Assembly (NCBI GenBank): GCA_002841945.1
Contig: PHBI01000021.1
Span: 62,001-126,000 of the forward strand
Direction: 5' to 3'
DNA length: 64,000 nt
DNA from: Deltaproteobacteria bacterium HGW-Deltaproteobacteria-14
GTDB taxonomy: Bacteria; Myxococcota_A; UBA9042; PHBI01
Shown piece by piece: positions 25,801-33,726 of the stretch. Position numbers and translations under genes: made by a program. Within the stretch, counting starts at the first letter, position 1, and each line of letters opens with the position of its first letter. The notes beneath the pieces are model-generated. The model saw only the letters and a program-made list of their open reading frames with translations. It had not been told where the DNA came from and made no database searches.

Positions 25801-28800
25801 CGTCGCTGCGGGAGCGCGACGCGGACGGCGCCCTGCTCCTGCCGCACTGGATCGGGGTCCTCGCTGACGCGCCGAGCCACGCCGAGGCGCTCGCCGAGAT
25901 CGAGGCGTGGGCGCGCGCGAACGACGACGACGCCCTGCTGATGCGGGCCCTGACCGGGCGGATAGCGTCGAGCCGTCCCGAGGCGCGGGTGCCGCTGCAG
26001 CTCGAGCTCGGGCGCCTCATGATGAAGGAGGGGCGCGCCCCCGACGAGGTCGCCGAGGTCTATCGCGCGGTGTTGGCGGTGGATCCGCTCGAGCGCGACG
26101 CGTTCCTCGCGCTGGTGCGCATCGAGACCCGACGCAAGGGGTGGTCAGCGCTGGCGGCGCTCTACGAGGCGCGGCTCGAGCTCCAGGCGGAGACCGAGGA
26201 GGCGCCAGGGTTGATGAAGCGGCTCGCGCGCTTGCGTTCGCAGCACCTCGGCGACCCGGCTGGCGCGGTGGCGCTGTACAGCGAGGTCCTCGCCACGGTA
26301 CCCGAGGCCGACCCGGAGGCCCTCGCCGGGCTCGAGGGGCTGTGGGGCGAGGGCCTCGAGCGCCGGGCGATCTTCCGCGTCCTCGAGCCGCGCTACGAGG
26401 AGCAGGGCAACTGGGACAAGCTCATCGCGCTCTATACGAGCACCCTCGAGTCCGAGCAGGACACGGATCTGCAGGAGGAGTGCCTCCTGAAGATGGCGCA
26501 GCTCGAGGCCGTCAAGCTCGACCGCCCCGAGGCCGCGTACGCCACGCTGCGGGCGCTCGTCGACCGCAAGGACGACCCGGGCGAGCAGCTCGACCAGCTC
26601 GAGGAGCTCGCCGAGCGCGCCCAGAAGTGGGACGATCTCGCCGCCTTCTACGAGAGCCGGGTGGCGAGCGGGCGCGCCGACGCGGCGCTGATGGCGCGGC
26701 TGGCGTGGATCCAGGAGACGCGGACCGGGGACCTCGAGCGGGCGATCCACTTCTACCGCTTCGCCCTCGAGCGCGAGCCGCGAGACCGGCCCGTGCGCGA
26801 GCGGCTATCGGCGCTGCTGGAGCGGACGGCGCGTTGGGAGGATCTGGTGGCGTTGTACGTCGTCAGCGCCGACGCGACCGAAGACGACGAGGACCGCGTG
26901 GCGCTGTGGTTCGCCGCGGCGCGGCTCCTCGATGACGAGCTCGACCGCCCGACCGAGGCGGTGGAGCTGCTCGAGCAGGTGGTCGACGTGCGCCCCGCCG
27001 AGCCCGACGCCCACGAGGTGATCGTGGCGTTGCTCGAGCGGGTCGGCGAGCGCGAGGCGCTCCACGAGCACCTGCGACGCTGGATCGAGCTGGTCGCGAC
27101 CGACGAGCAGGCGGTCGAGCTGCAGGTGCGCCTCGGGCGGTCGCTGGTCGCCTTCCCCGAGACGGTGCGCGAGGGGCTCACCGAGCTCGAGGATGTGTTC
27201 GGGACGCGCCCGGGCCACGCGGGCGTCGTGATGGCGCTCGAGGAGATGCTGGAGCGCGCCGAGGACCTCGACGCCGCGGGGGAGGAGGTGCCCGCGACGA
27301 TGCAGGTGGCCACCGCCGAGGCGGCGTCGATGCTCGAGGGGGTCGTCGGGGCCGACGCGACGGCCGAGGAGATGGCGCGGATCGTCATGGCGCAGCTGCG
27401 GCCGATGGCGAAGGGCGAGGAGCGGCAGGCGACGCTGGCGCGGCTCGGGGGCCTCCTGGTCGCGACGGGGGACTGGAAGCAGGCCTTCGACAGCTACGCC
27501 GAGGCGCTCGCGGAGGACCTCGGGAACGCGGAGATCGAGGCGGCCCTGGAGGCCATCGCCGAGGCGCACGGGAACTGGGAGGCCCTCGGCGCCCTCTACG
27601 AGAGCTGCGTCGGGGCCGAGTCGCGGAGCGAGTCCGTGACCACCCGCTACCTGCTGAAGCTCGCCGACATCCTGCGCGTGCGGCTCGATCGCGCCGACGA
27701 CGCGGTCGCCTGGTACGAGCGGCTGCTGACGGAGCTGCCGACCAGCAGGGACGCCCTCGGGCCGCTCGCGGCCTACTATCAGGCGTCCAGCGACGCCGTG
27801 GAGGAGGCGCGCATCCTGGCCCAGTGGGCCGAGCAGGCGGCCCACGACGAGGAGCTCGGCGGGCTCTTGCGACGGCTCGCGGTGCTGCGGATGGACCAGC
27901 TCGGGGACGCCGCCGGGGCCATCGACGCCCTCGAGCGGACGCTCCCCGAGTCCGCCGCCGACGCGGACGTGGTGGCGCGGCTCGAGCGCCTCTACGTGAA
28001 GACCGGCGCCTTCGACCGGCTCGGGGGGCTCTACGACAGCGCGCTCGCGGCCGACCACGACCCGGCGCGCACGGTGGAGCTCCTCGCGAAGCTCGCGCAG
28101 GTGTGCGAGACGCGGCTCAACGATCAGGAGCGGGCCCGAGACGCGTGCCGCCGTATCCTGCACATCGACGCCCAGCACGGCTTCGCGCTGACGACCCTGG
28201 AGCGCGTCGAGCGTGCGCTCGAGGACTGGGACGCGGTCGACGAGGTCCTCGGCTGGCGTATCGACGCGGCGACGGCGAAGGACCGCCGCGCGATGCTCCT
28301 GGTCGACCGGGCCGAGGTCGCCGTGTCGCATCGCAGCATGCCCGAGGCGGCGTTGGCGTTCGTGAACGAGGCGGACGACCTGACCGGGCCCGGCGCGGGA
28401 CCCGACCACCTGATCGCCGGCTACGAGCTGCTGCTGCGCAGCGACGACGTGCGCCTCGAGGCGTCGCGACGCCTGCAGCGCCGCTACAAGGCGCGCAAGG
28501 CGTGGCCGCGGCTCGTGAACGCGCTCATGATCGAGCAGCGCGCGACCAGCGTCCCGGCCGAGCGGGTGGTGCTGACCGAGCGGGCGGCGGACGTGGCCGA
28601 GCGCAAGATCGGCGATCCGAAGATGGCGCTGCGGCTGGCCGTGACGGCGCTGCGAGCGGATCCGGACGTGACGCGGCTGCGGGAGCTGGCGGTGGAGCTG
28701 GCCGAGCGCACCGCGGAGTGGGGGCCGCTGGTCGAGGCCGCCGCCGGGGCCCTCGAGGCGGCCCAGGAGGCGGACCTGGTGGTCGACCTCGGGCTGTGGC

Positions 28801-31349
28801 TGGGGCCGCTGCAGTGGGAGCGGGCGCAGGACGCCGCCGGGGCGATCCGGACCTACGAGGCGGTGCTCGGCGCGCGACCGGGGTGCGTGCCGGCGGTGAC
28901 CGAGCTGATGCGCCTCTACGACGTCGTCGGGGACTGGCGCGGGCTCAAGGACCTGCTGACCGGGAGGCTCCTCGAGGTCGAGGCCGAGGGGCGCGAGGCC
29001 GTGTTGCTGCGGCTCGCGAGCGTGGTGGCCGAGCACGAGTCGCCGGCGGAGGCCGTGCCGATCCTGCGCGAGGTGCTCCACGCGCGGCCCGACAGCGCCG
29101 CGGCGGTGGAGCTCCTCCACGGGATGCTCGGGCAGAAGGCGGCTGGCGAGGCGGCCGCGGAGGTGCTCGATCCGGTCTACCGGCAGTCCGCCGCGTGGCA
29201 GCGTCTGGTGGAGCTCTACGAGGTCCGGGCGGCGACGCAGGAGCAGCCCGAGGAGCGGGCGGCGCTGCTGCGGAACGCGGCGACCGTCTACGAGGAGTAT
29301 CTCGGGGACCGGATCGAGGCGTTCAAGATGTGGGCCCGATCGGTGCATGAGGCGCCCGACGAGAGCGCTGGGCTGCGGCAGATGGAGCGGCTCGGGGCGG
29401 CGATCGGGGCGTGGGACCAGCTCGCGCGGGTGCTCAGCGAGGTGCGGCCGCGGATGAGCGAGCGGGCGGCGCAGCGCGACGCGCTCCTGCACATGGCGCA
29501 GATCCACGAGGTCCACCTCGGCGCGCCCGAGAAGGCGATCGTGAACCTGCTGGCGGTGCTGGAGCTCGAGCCGCGGCACCGGGGCGCGATGGTCGGGCTG
29601 CACCGGCTGTACGCGAAGCGCGGTGATCTGCAGGCGCTGGCGGACATGACGCGGACGCTGGCGGCGGTGGAGACGTCGACCGAGGCCAAGCGGCGTCTGT
29701 GGGACGAGCTCTACGCGGCGTCGCGCGCGGCGGAAGAACCCGACGGGATGATGAACGCGTGTCTGGCGATGCTGGACCTCGACGAGGGGGATCGCGAGGC
29801 CGCCGAGCGGCTGCTGCCGCTCTACGAGGCCGAGGGGCTCTACCCCGAGATGATGCAGGTGATCGCGCGGCTGGCGGGGCACACGACGGACGCGGCCGAG
29901 GAGGCGCGGCTGAAGTTGACCTTGGCGCGGCTGCGCGAGCAGCGGCTCGACGACCGGGCCGGGGCGATCGAGGCGTACGAGGAGGCGTGGGAGCTCGACG
30001 GCTCGGCGGAGGCGGCGGAGCGGCTCGAGAGCTACTACGCGGCGGACGCGCGCTGGGCGAACCTGGCGAGCCTGCTGCGGGCGCGGATCGACCGGGCGCG
30101 TAACCCCGAGGAGCAGGTGGCGCTGCAGCTCCGACTCGCGAAGCTGCAGGCCGAGGAGCTGCGCAACGCGGACGAGGCGACGCAGACCTACGTCGAGGTG
30201 CTCGACGAGGCACCCGGGGAGATGGCGGCGTACGACGCGCTCGTGTCGCTGTACGCGAAGCAGCGGCGGTACGCCGAGCTCGCGCGGGTGCTCGAGCGCA
30301 AGGCCGAGGTGCTCGGCGGGAGCCCGGATGGGCTCACGGCGCGGGTGCAGGCGGCCGCGGTGCTGCTCGACCAGCTCGACGACGCGCGCCGAGCGTCGGA
30401 GCTCTTGCGGTCGGTGCTCGTCGACGCGCCCGACCACGCCGAGGGGATGCTGTTGATGGCGCGCCTCCACGTCAAGGAGGGGGAGGCGGCGAAGGCCGCG
30501 ACGCTGCTCGAGGCGCTGGTCGGCAAGGTCGATGGGATGCGCCGCTTCCGCATCCTGCTGGAGCTGGCGAGGATCCACGGCGAGCAGCTCGGGAACGCGG
30601 CGCGAGCCCTGCCCTTCGCCCTCGAGGCGCGGGTGATCGCGCCGGACAACACCGCGCTTCACAGGCTGCTCCGCGACCTGCTGGAGCGCACCGGGAAGTG
30701 GGCCGATCTGCTTGAGCTCCTCGACACGGACTACGCAGGAGCGAAGAACGCGACGGAGCAGCGGCGGCGGGCCCTGGCGCTGGCGCGGCTGCACCACGAG
30801 CGGACGGGAGACGAGGAGGCCTTCACGCTGTGGATCGATCGCGCGGAGGCCGCGGACGGCGCCGAGGACAGCGAGGTGGCGGAGCTGGCGGTCGCGCACT
30901 ACACCGGGCGCGAGGTGTGGCGCGAGGTCGCGCCGCGGCTCGAGCGGCTGGTCGAGCACATGGTGGCGCGGCACGAGACGGCGCGGCTCGCGCCGCGAGC
31001 CTTTGAGCTCGGCGGGCTGTTCGAGCGGCTCGGCGAGGACGCCAAGGCGGCGGCGGCCTATCGGCGGGCGCTCGAGGCGGACGGGACGTACGTCCCAAAC
31101 CTGGTGGCCTTCGGCCGACTCCTGCTGCGGCTCGGCGAGTGGACGGAGGCGCTGAGGGTGCACCAGAGCCTGCTCATGCAGAGCGCCAAGCTCGCCGACG
31201 ACGAGTCCCGCGACGAGGTGCTCTACAACCTGGCGCTGGCGAGCGCCGAGCTGGGACAGAAGACCCGGGCCAAGCAGTTCCTGCAGAAGCTCGACAAGCA
31301 GGCCCCGGCCCACGCCGGCGCCGCGGCGCTCCGAGCGCGGCTGGGGTAG
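19839..31349 (+). CDS. Giant tetratricopeptide-repeat protein (about 3,836 residues)
   Basis: One uninterrupted 11.5-kb gene. The whole protein is built of degenerate helical repeats of the TPR/HAT type, usually as units of 70-110 residues that run: acidic helix with W..L..LYE.RL, then R..LL..LA.L...RLGD, then A...Y..VLE..P....AL..LE.LY. Examples are DVIDRLKEIYRRRHDSERLY, KLVEALAARLETADLATERL and AYATLRALVDRKDDPGEQLD. No signal peptide, membrane span or catalytic motif is visible, so it is probably a cytoplasmic scaffold; low Cys content agrees. GTG 19839 is chosen for its AAGGAG four bases upstream; ATG 19824 would add 5 residues. It is far longer than ordinary TPR proteins. Codon use in a repetitive GC-rich gene creates very long mirror frames on the other strand, which I reject. 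Confidence 0.9.
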   Translation: MAAALDELRSEVAQNPSDAEALRRFGVACLASGEVTALHDWIAGLLRDADDPEALRSPARALGEALSELAAGADDDAEALELYLRAARLLGEHGDAPDAAAEALARAWRIRPDERVGDQAHTLLGRPAIAVAPEYLLIALSQVGSEATRVQSLRRLAAIELEARHIDQARALYQELRDLRPDDPDATAGLDAIETLRTSAEADAREAREQVPGKTVGEDAVVAWTRLGDAEKKRGDVPAAEAAYLEAMGAGSAPQAEAALEALMREGGRLDDLADFWTGLLEGASRARQVLLRRRLFRLLHDELGRPDDARRFLVLTASVPAADADDVIARARAAGADGDWAVAIQILEDGAASAASRDARIAILLEAARVHEIEQQDLVAAERAYRRVRVTDPRDLAALAFYRRWYAEHGEPRRAWANLVQLHAVLDGPELAGERVDVGIEMAAVAEQGLASWDKAIEAWRRVLADAPGHPQALSELGRIYEAAGRWHALVDHLEGWARSLPDEAVEQKIELLFKVIDCYQDPTRLPMREMVVQTYERIVALSPTNVVALDGLAGSLTEREQWRELVAVLAKKIDVTDDPEELLGLFEQIASLWLDRIRSETQAIPVLERILELAPDNLDVIDRLKEIYRRRHDSERLYTTYERELALLSGTDRIDVLSELAALATDPLFRPQDAIRWWRQVLSIDGRHEGARAALEALHAEQSDWDGYVALLEQRAGEARTRKQKVEVLLELGEIVYSRLEDPDRAQAIFTEIAELSPFNTTARQFLQRLYVARRGWDALQALYAPREDWRGYTSLLTDYADRAGDRFLAADIHVELARAFEAHLDDASAALRHLELALKATPERADVARDLLGRYDAHVKGERRMAPLETLGEHGEDPAERLAAWRELAELHQAAGDPRTLSAWSHALVAEAPLGSVTTADALIAAADAASAWEDAYTAMQEALGRLPVEAAGARLRLHRGLGTLASVRLGRQADAVQHLRWVLQLAPGDAAALDALEKIYFSQNDFEGLEDVFKARADAAATADERVAPLLRLGQLYEDILVDMPRAASVYQEILVLAPADEEAQEAVARVLDQEEAYTDLAAIFETALTRLDDAGKRRTVDLRLATLYATKLDQPLAAVDHYQAVLEDGGDLDEATVSALEGLFEDPRARVAAAPLLEEIYRRREDPAKLVEALAARLETADLATERLALLDEIAMLSEGALGDADSAFEAMLERFRAAPADKDTWRELERLAEVTDSWEELAAGWRAQVETGAGLPPDRLVALRMALAEIYHRRLIEVDDAVAQVEQARSEATDPADVLAALESLEVLYKKVADLDKFVEVKLAASERVISRDARRRKILHACQALSGPLKRVDEAVALCNGLLDEDPADADAGDALAGMLARAERYDALEALLGRRLVAVTDREQQDALHFQRALLRRDQLGRWEDAISELIGLIDAPRLGWEARQALLEISRAQESESQRELILEALEEHYAGTGDAEGRLAVLLVQADFAAAGGERAALLRAAGQVCMPDPARAADGREDGVNAFGLYTQALYEEPEDPTALAALVALAEAMGHWEPLVDSLEECGQQPPPRAGLMPLWRTVAALSEERLGDVPRAIRAWQRQLDVRAADPSADAAPALDALDRLFAAEGDREARLDVLERKREAASDDDVVIALLIEQARLHEALERPDAATSTLQEALAVARAGGSARAAAQSGLVTRLETLLTTAGRHGDVVELLLVHAADRQDPDEARLLRYRAAEVAAERLADGRRAAAIYHEILAEQPRDEVALEELNRIYAELEDWGSQAEVMETRLAMALEADATAEATGLRLELGALYDERLDAPHEAAPRYAAILDEDPANAAALQRLASMVAADRAASLARSVLADAHRRAGDPAALATVLEATLAAGDAGGAPAGLHAELSQIYRSLLDAPQQAWTHAAAAYGFEPLGDAGDAQRLAVLELADDGGDRAALSTLLLEVAARVSDPVARLARRLDDIASLRERDADGALLLPHWIGVLADAPSHAEALAEIEAWARANDDDALLMRALTGRIASSRPEARVPLQLELGRLMMKEGRAPDEVAEVYRAVLAVDPLERDAFLALVRIETRRKGWSALAALYEARLELQAETEEAPGLMKRLARLRSQHLGDPAGAVALYSEVLATVPEADPEALAGLEGLWGEGLERRAIFRVLEPRYEEQGNWDKLIALYTSTLESEQDTDLQEECLLKMAQLEAVKLDRPEAAYATLRALVDRKDDPGEQLDQLEELAERAQKWDDLAAFYESRVASGRADAALMARLAWIQETRTGDLERAIHFYRFALEREPRDRPVRERLSALLERTARWEDLVALYVVSADATEDDEDRVALWFAAARLLDDELDRPTEAVELLEQVVDVRPAEPDAHEVIVALLERVGEREALHEHLRRWIELVATDEQAVELQVRLGRSLVAFPETVREGLTELEDVFGTRPGHAGVVMALEEMLERAEDLDAAGEEVPATMQVATAEAASMLEGVVGADATAEEMARIVMAQLRPMAKGEERQATLARLGGLLVATGDWKQAFDSYAEALAEDLGNAEIEAALEAIAEAHGNWEALGALYESCVGAESRSESVTTRYLLKLADILRVRLDRADDAVAWYERLLTELPTSRDALGPLAAYYQASSDAVEEARILAQWAEQAAHDEELGGLLRRLAVLRMDQLGDAAGAIDALERTLPESAADADVVARLERLYVKTGAFDRLGGLYDSALAADHDPARTVELLAKLAQVCETRLNDQERARDACRRILHIDAQHGFALTTLERVERALEDWDAVDEVLGWRIDAATAKDRRAMLLVDRAEVAVSHRSMPEAALAFVNEADDLTGPGAGPDHLIAGYELLLRSDDVRLEASRRLQRRYKARKAWPRLVNALMIEQRATSVPAERVVLTERAADVAERKIGDPKMALRLAVTALRADPDVTRLRELAVELAERTAEWGPLVEAAAGALEAAQEADLVVDLGLWLGPLQWERAQDAAGAIRTYEAVLGARPGCVPAVTELMRLYDVVGDWRGLKDLLTGRLLEVEAEGREAVLLRLASVVAEHESPAEAVPILREVLHARPDSAAAVELLHGMLGQKAAGEAAAEVLDPVYRQSAAWQRLVELYEVRAATQEQPEERAALLRNAATVYEEYLGDRIEAFKMWARSVHEAPDESAGLRQMERLGAAIGAWDQLARVLSEVRPRMSERAAQRDALLHMAQIHEVHLGAPEKAIVNLLAVLELEPRHRGAMVGLHRLYAKRGDLQALADMTRTLAAVETSTEAKRRLWDELYAASRAAEEPDGMMNACLAMLDLDEGDREAAERLLPLYEAEGLYPEMMQVIARLAGHTTDAAEEARLKLTLARLREQRLDDRAGAIEAYEEAWELDGSAEAAERLESYYAADARWANLASLLRARIDRARNPEEQVALQLRLAKLQAEELRNADEATQTYVEVLDEAPGEMAAYDALVSLYAKQRRYAELARVLERKAEVLGGSPDGLTARVQAAAVLLDQLDDARRASELLRSVLVDAPDHAEGMLLMARLHVKEGEAAKAATLLEALVGKVDGMRRFRILLELARIHGEQLGNAARALPFALEARVIAPDNTALHRLLRDLLERTGKWADLLELLDTDYAGAKNATEQRRRALALARLHHERTGDEEAFTLWIDRAEAADGAEDSEVAELAVAHYTGREVWREVAPRLERLVEHMVARHETARLAPRAFELGGLFERLGEDAKAAAAYRRALEADGTYVPNLVAFGRLLLRLGEWTEALRVHQSLLMQSAKLADDESRDEVLYNLALASAELGQKTRAKQFLQKLDKQAPAHAGAAALRARLG

Positions 31350-31396
31350 TCGCCGTTGGGGGCGCTCGCCGACGCCCGCGCGTGGCCGCCGGGGCT

Positions 31397-32116
31397 CTAC
31401 CTCCGGTAGGCGACGAGGGCGACGAGGCGCGAGAGCTGGTCCTCGGAGCCGAGGGCGACGAGGGCGCCGCCGGCGGGGAGGCGGGTCGTCGCGGGCGGGT
31501 TGTAGCGGAAAGGGCCGCGCGGGCCGTTGCGCACGCCGAGGATGACGCACCCCGAGGCGAGCTGGACGTCCACGTCGGCGAGGCGGCGGCCGGCGGCCGG
31601 GGCGCCGCGCTGGATGGGGATGACCCGGAGGAGCTCGGGGCGGTCGGTCGAGGCGATGACGGCCGTCGCGAAGCGCGCGAGCTCGGGGTGGATCATGAGG
31701 CGCGCGAGGTGGGTGCCGCCGAGGTGGGCGGGCTCGACGGTGGTGACGCGCAGCGCGCGGAACTTCGGGGCGTCGGCGGCCACCGCGACGCGGGCGACGA
31801 GCGGGATGTCGGCGTTGGCGTGGCGGGCCATGACGCAGACGAACAGGTTGTCGCGGGTCGCCTGGAGGGTCGAGACGAGGCCACGCGCCTTGTCGAGCTT
31901 GGCCCGGGTGAGGACGGCGGGGTCGAAGGCGTCGTCTTCGAGGAGGTGGAGCTCGTGATCGTCGGGGCCGGCGGCCCGGACCAGGGCGAGGTGGTCCGGG
32001 TCGTGGTCGACGGCGAGGACCGGGGTGTGCAGGCGGCGCAGCTCGGCGATGACCTGCCGGCCGATGTCGCCGCAGCCGACGACGATGACGTGATCGTGGG
32101 GTAGCTGGCGGCTCAT
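31397..32116 (-). CDS. TrkA-N/RCK domain protein, free cytoplasmic K+ channel regulator
   Basis: A 239-residue soluble protein with a Rossmann RCK_N domain (HVIVVGCGDIGRQVIAELRR, dinucleotide-binding GxGxxG at 14-19) and an RCK_C-like end (GPFRYNPPATTRL, then GGALVALGSEDQL). It lacks membrane spans. Its ATG overlaps the stop of the upstream K+ channel gene by four bases (ATGA at 32113-32116), so the two are translated together. The two proteins share the GPF.YNPP.T.RL signature, suggesting that the free subunit arose from the channel's own cytoplasmic part and assembles into the same gating ring. RCK domains gate channels in response to nucleotides or ions. Probable partner: the channel at 32113-33270. 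Confidence 0.85.
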   Translation of the reverse strand: MSRQLPHDHVIVVGCGDIGRQVIAELRRLHTPVLAVDHDPDHLALVRAAGPDDHELHLLEDDAFDPAVLTRAKLDKARGLVSTLQATRDNLFVCVMARHANADIPLVARVAVAADAPKFRALRVTTVEPAHLGGTHLARLMIHPELARFATAVIASTDRPELLRVIPIQRGAPAAGRRLADVDVQLASGCVILGVRNGPRGPFRYNPPATTRLPAGGALVALGSEDQLSRLVALVAYRR

Positions 32117-33270
32117 CGCGGCCGCCGCCTCCGGACACCGGCGAAGGCGCGGGCGAGGAGGCCTTGGGGGCGCGCCCGTAGGAAGATGCGGGCGCTGGTG
32201 CGTGCGCGGCGGTCACCGAGGGCGAGGAGGGTTGCGCCGTGCTCGAGGCGGGCGGTGCCTGGCGGGTTGTACGTGAAGGGGCCGGAGCGCCCCAGGCGGT
32301 GGCCGATGACCAGCACGCCGGTGCGGCCGGCGAGGTCGGCCTCGGCGAGGGTGCGGCCGGCGAGCGGAGCGTGGAGCTCGATCGGGAGCTCCTCGAGGCC
32401 GAGGCGGCGCGTGTCCGGGGTCAGCAGGGTGTCGGTGAAGGCGAGGAGCTCGGGGCGGACGGCCTCGTTGGCGAGGCGGGCGCCGGACAGGGTGGCCGGG
32501 TCGATGGCGGCGGCGGCGATGTCGTCGAACAGCGGCGCGTTCTTGGCGTGGTTGAGGCGAACGACCACGCGCAGGGTCGGGTTGAGCTGCTGGGCCGTCA
32601 CGCACAAGAGGAGGTTGTCGCGGTCGTCGGGGAAGGCGGCGACGAGGCCGCGAGCGGCGGCGATGTTGGCGGCGACGAGGGTCTCCTCCTCGAAGCAGTC
32701 GCCTACGATGAAGAGGATGTCGGAGCCGTGGGACTGGAGCAGGGTCTCGACGCGCTCGGGCAGGAGGTCGAGGCCGACCGCAGGGACGCGGGCGTGGTGG
32801 AGCTCGGCGAAGGTGCGACGGCCGGTCAGCCCAAGGCCGCACACGAGGACGTGCTCGCGCTGCCTGGCGACGCGGCTCAGGAGTCGGCGGCGCCAGAAGC
32901 GGTAGACCAGGTCGCCTTCGACGATGACGGCGGCGATCGCGGTGAGGAAGTACGCGATCGACGCCCCTCCGAAGAGGATGGTCGTCATCGTGAAGATCTT
33001 GAGGGCGTCGGTGTTGACCGGGATGATCTCGGTGAAGCCGACGGTGGAGATCGTGACCACGGTCATGTACAGGCACTCGAGCGCCGAGTGGTGGTGGCCG
33101 GTCAGGGTCCAGAAGCCGTAGGCGCCGAGCGCGAGGACGACGAAGAAGAGGACCGACGCGCGGACCATCCGGACGTAGCGCTGGCGACGCTCCGCGCTGG
33201 CTGCCACGCTGGCAAGCGACGAACCGAGCCTGAAAGTGTCGGCGAAGGGCGAGCGCGGACGAGAGGACAT
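32113..33270 (-). CDS. Two-TM potassium channel with C-terminal RCK domain
   Basis: A 385-residue channel of the MthK/Kch type. TM1 spans about 38-58 (SVLFFVVLALGAYGFWTLTG), then the pore helix and filter TISTVGFTEIIP (Thr76-Val77-Gly78-Phe79-Thr80), then TM2 about 91-116 (FTMTTILFGGASIAYFLTAI). An RCK_N Rossmann domain follows (HVLVCGLGLTGRRTFAELHH, GxGxxG near 145) and an RCK_C end with RSGPFTYNPPGTARLEHGAT. The canonical filter reads TVGYG or TVGFG; here the last Gly is Thr, which may alter selectivity. The protein is the first of a two-gene operon with the free RCK subunit. Its basic C-terminal tail (RARPQGLLARAFAGVRRRRP) is unusual. Confidence 0.88.
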   Translation of the reverse strand: MSSRPRSPFADTFRLGSSLASVAASAERRQRYVRMVRASVLFFVVLALGAYGFWTLTGHHHSALECLYMTVVTISTVGFTEIIPVNTDALKIFTMTTILFGGASIAYFLTAIAAVIVEGDLVYRFWRRRLLSRVARQREHVLVCGLGLTGRRTFAELHHARVPAVGLDLLPERVETLLQSHGSDILFIVGDCFEEETLVAANIAAARGLVAAFPDDRDNLLLCVTAQQLNPTLRVVVRLNHAKNAPLFDDIAAAAIDPATLSGARLANEAVRPELLAFTDTLLTPDTRRLGLEELPIELHAPLAGRTLAEADLAGRTGVLVIGHRLGRSGPFTYNPPGTARLEHGATLLALGDRRARTSARIFLRARPQGLLARAFAGVRRRRPR

Positions 33271-33386
33271 GGGTTCCGGGGGTGACTGCGACGAACGTCA
33301 GGATACCATCGCCACCAGGTCTGGTCCCATCAGACCGACGATCCCGGTCATCGTCGACCCACGCGACGCGAGCCATCTATTTCGTC

Positions 33387-33414
33387 TTGACACCTCTCCG
33401 GCCGTGGCTAGACT
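33387..33414 (+). promoter_or_regulatory. Promoter of tRNA-Phe
   Basis: TTGACA (33387-33392), 16 bp, then TAGACT (33409-33414); the tRNA starts 18 bases after the -10 box. The perfect -35 box and short leader are what is expected of a stable RNA promoter. Confidence 0.7.
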
Positions 33415-33431
33415 GCGCCCTCGTCAGCTGA

Positions 33432-33504
33432 GGCCAGGTAGCTCAGTTGGTAGAGCAGGGGACTGAAAATCCCCGTGTCGGCGGTTCAACTCCGTCCCTG
33501 GCCA
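33432..33504 (+). tRNA. tRNA-Phe (anticodon GAA)
   Basis: A full cloverleaf can be drawn: acceptor GGCCAGG (33432-33438) with CCTGGCC (33497-33503), D-arm with AGCTCAGTTGGTAGAGC, anticodon stem GGGGA/TCCCC around the loop CTGAAAA (anticodon GAA, Phe), and T-arm GGCGG-TTCAACT-CCGTC. The discriminator base is A at 33504. CCA is not encoded (CCC follows), so the 3' end must be added by a nucleotidyltransferase. The gene stands alone between the K+ channel and the MYXO-CTERM gene. Confidence 0.95.
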
Positions 33505-33512
33505 CCCAGAAA

Positions 33513-33553
33513 AGACCCCGCAATCCTTAGAGATTCGCGGGGTCTCCTTTTTT
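33513..33553 (+). terminator. Intrinsic terminator of tRNA-Phe
   Basis: AGACCCCGC (33513-33521) pairs with GCGGGGTCT (33537-33545), extended by AATC/GATT across one bulge, then CCTTTTTT ends at 33553. This is the only textbook rho-independent terminator I see in the window. Confidence 0.9.
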
Positions 33554-33726
33554 CTGGGGTCGGGCTCGGGAGCCCTCATGATCCACTGACGTGCCCGGGA
33601 TGGGCGGCCACCGGTGGCCGCGGTCCCAGGGATTGCGCTGGCACAGGGGCTCGGTGTTGACTGAGGTACACGCCCCGTCACCGGCCGCGCCCGCGCACAG
33701 CGTGGCGCCGAAGGAGCTGCGCCGCC

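Noticed and set aside
21027-25880. A 1,617-residue open frame on the minus strand inside the giant TPR gene
   Set aside because: It is a mirror of the GC-rich, repetitive plus-strand gene; its product is low-complexity Arg/Gly/Leu-rich and has no recognisable domain or ribosome site.
26805-32216. A 1,803-residue minus-strand frame covering the end of the TPR gene and the RCK gene
   Set aside because: Same mirror effect; it overlaps the well-supported RCK gene in another frame and its sequence is His/Pro/Arg-rich without family features.
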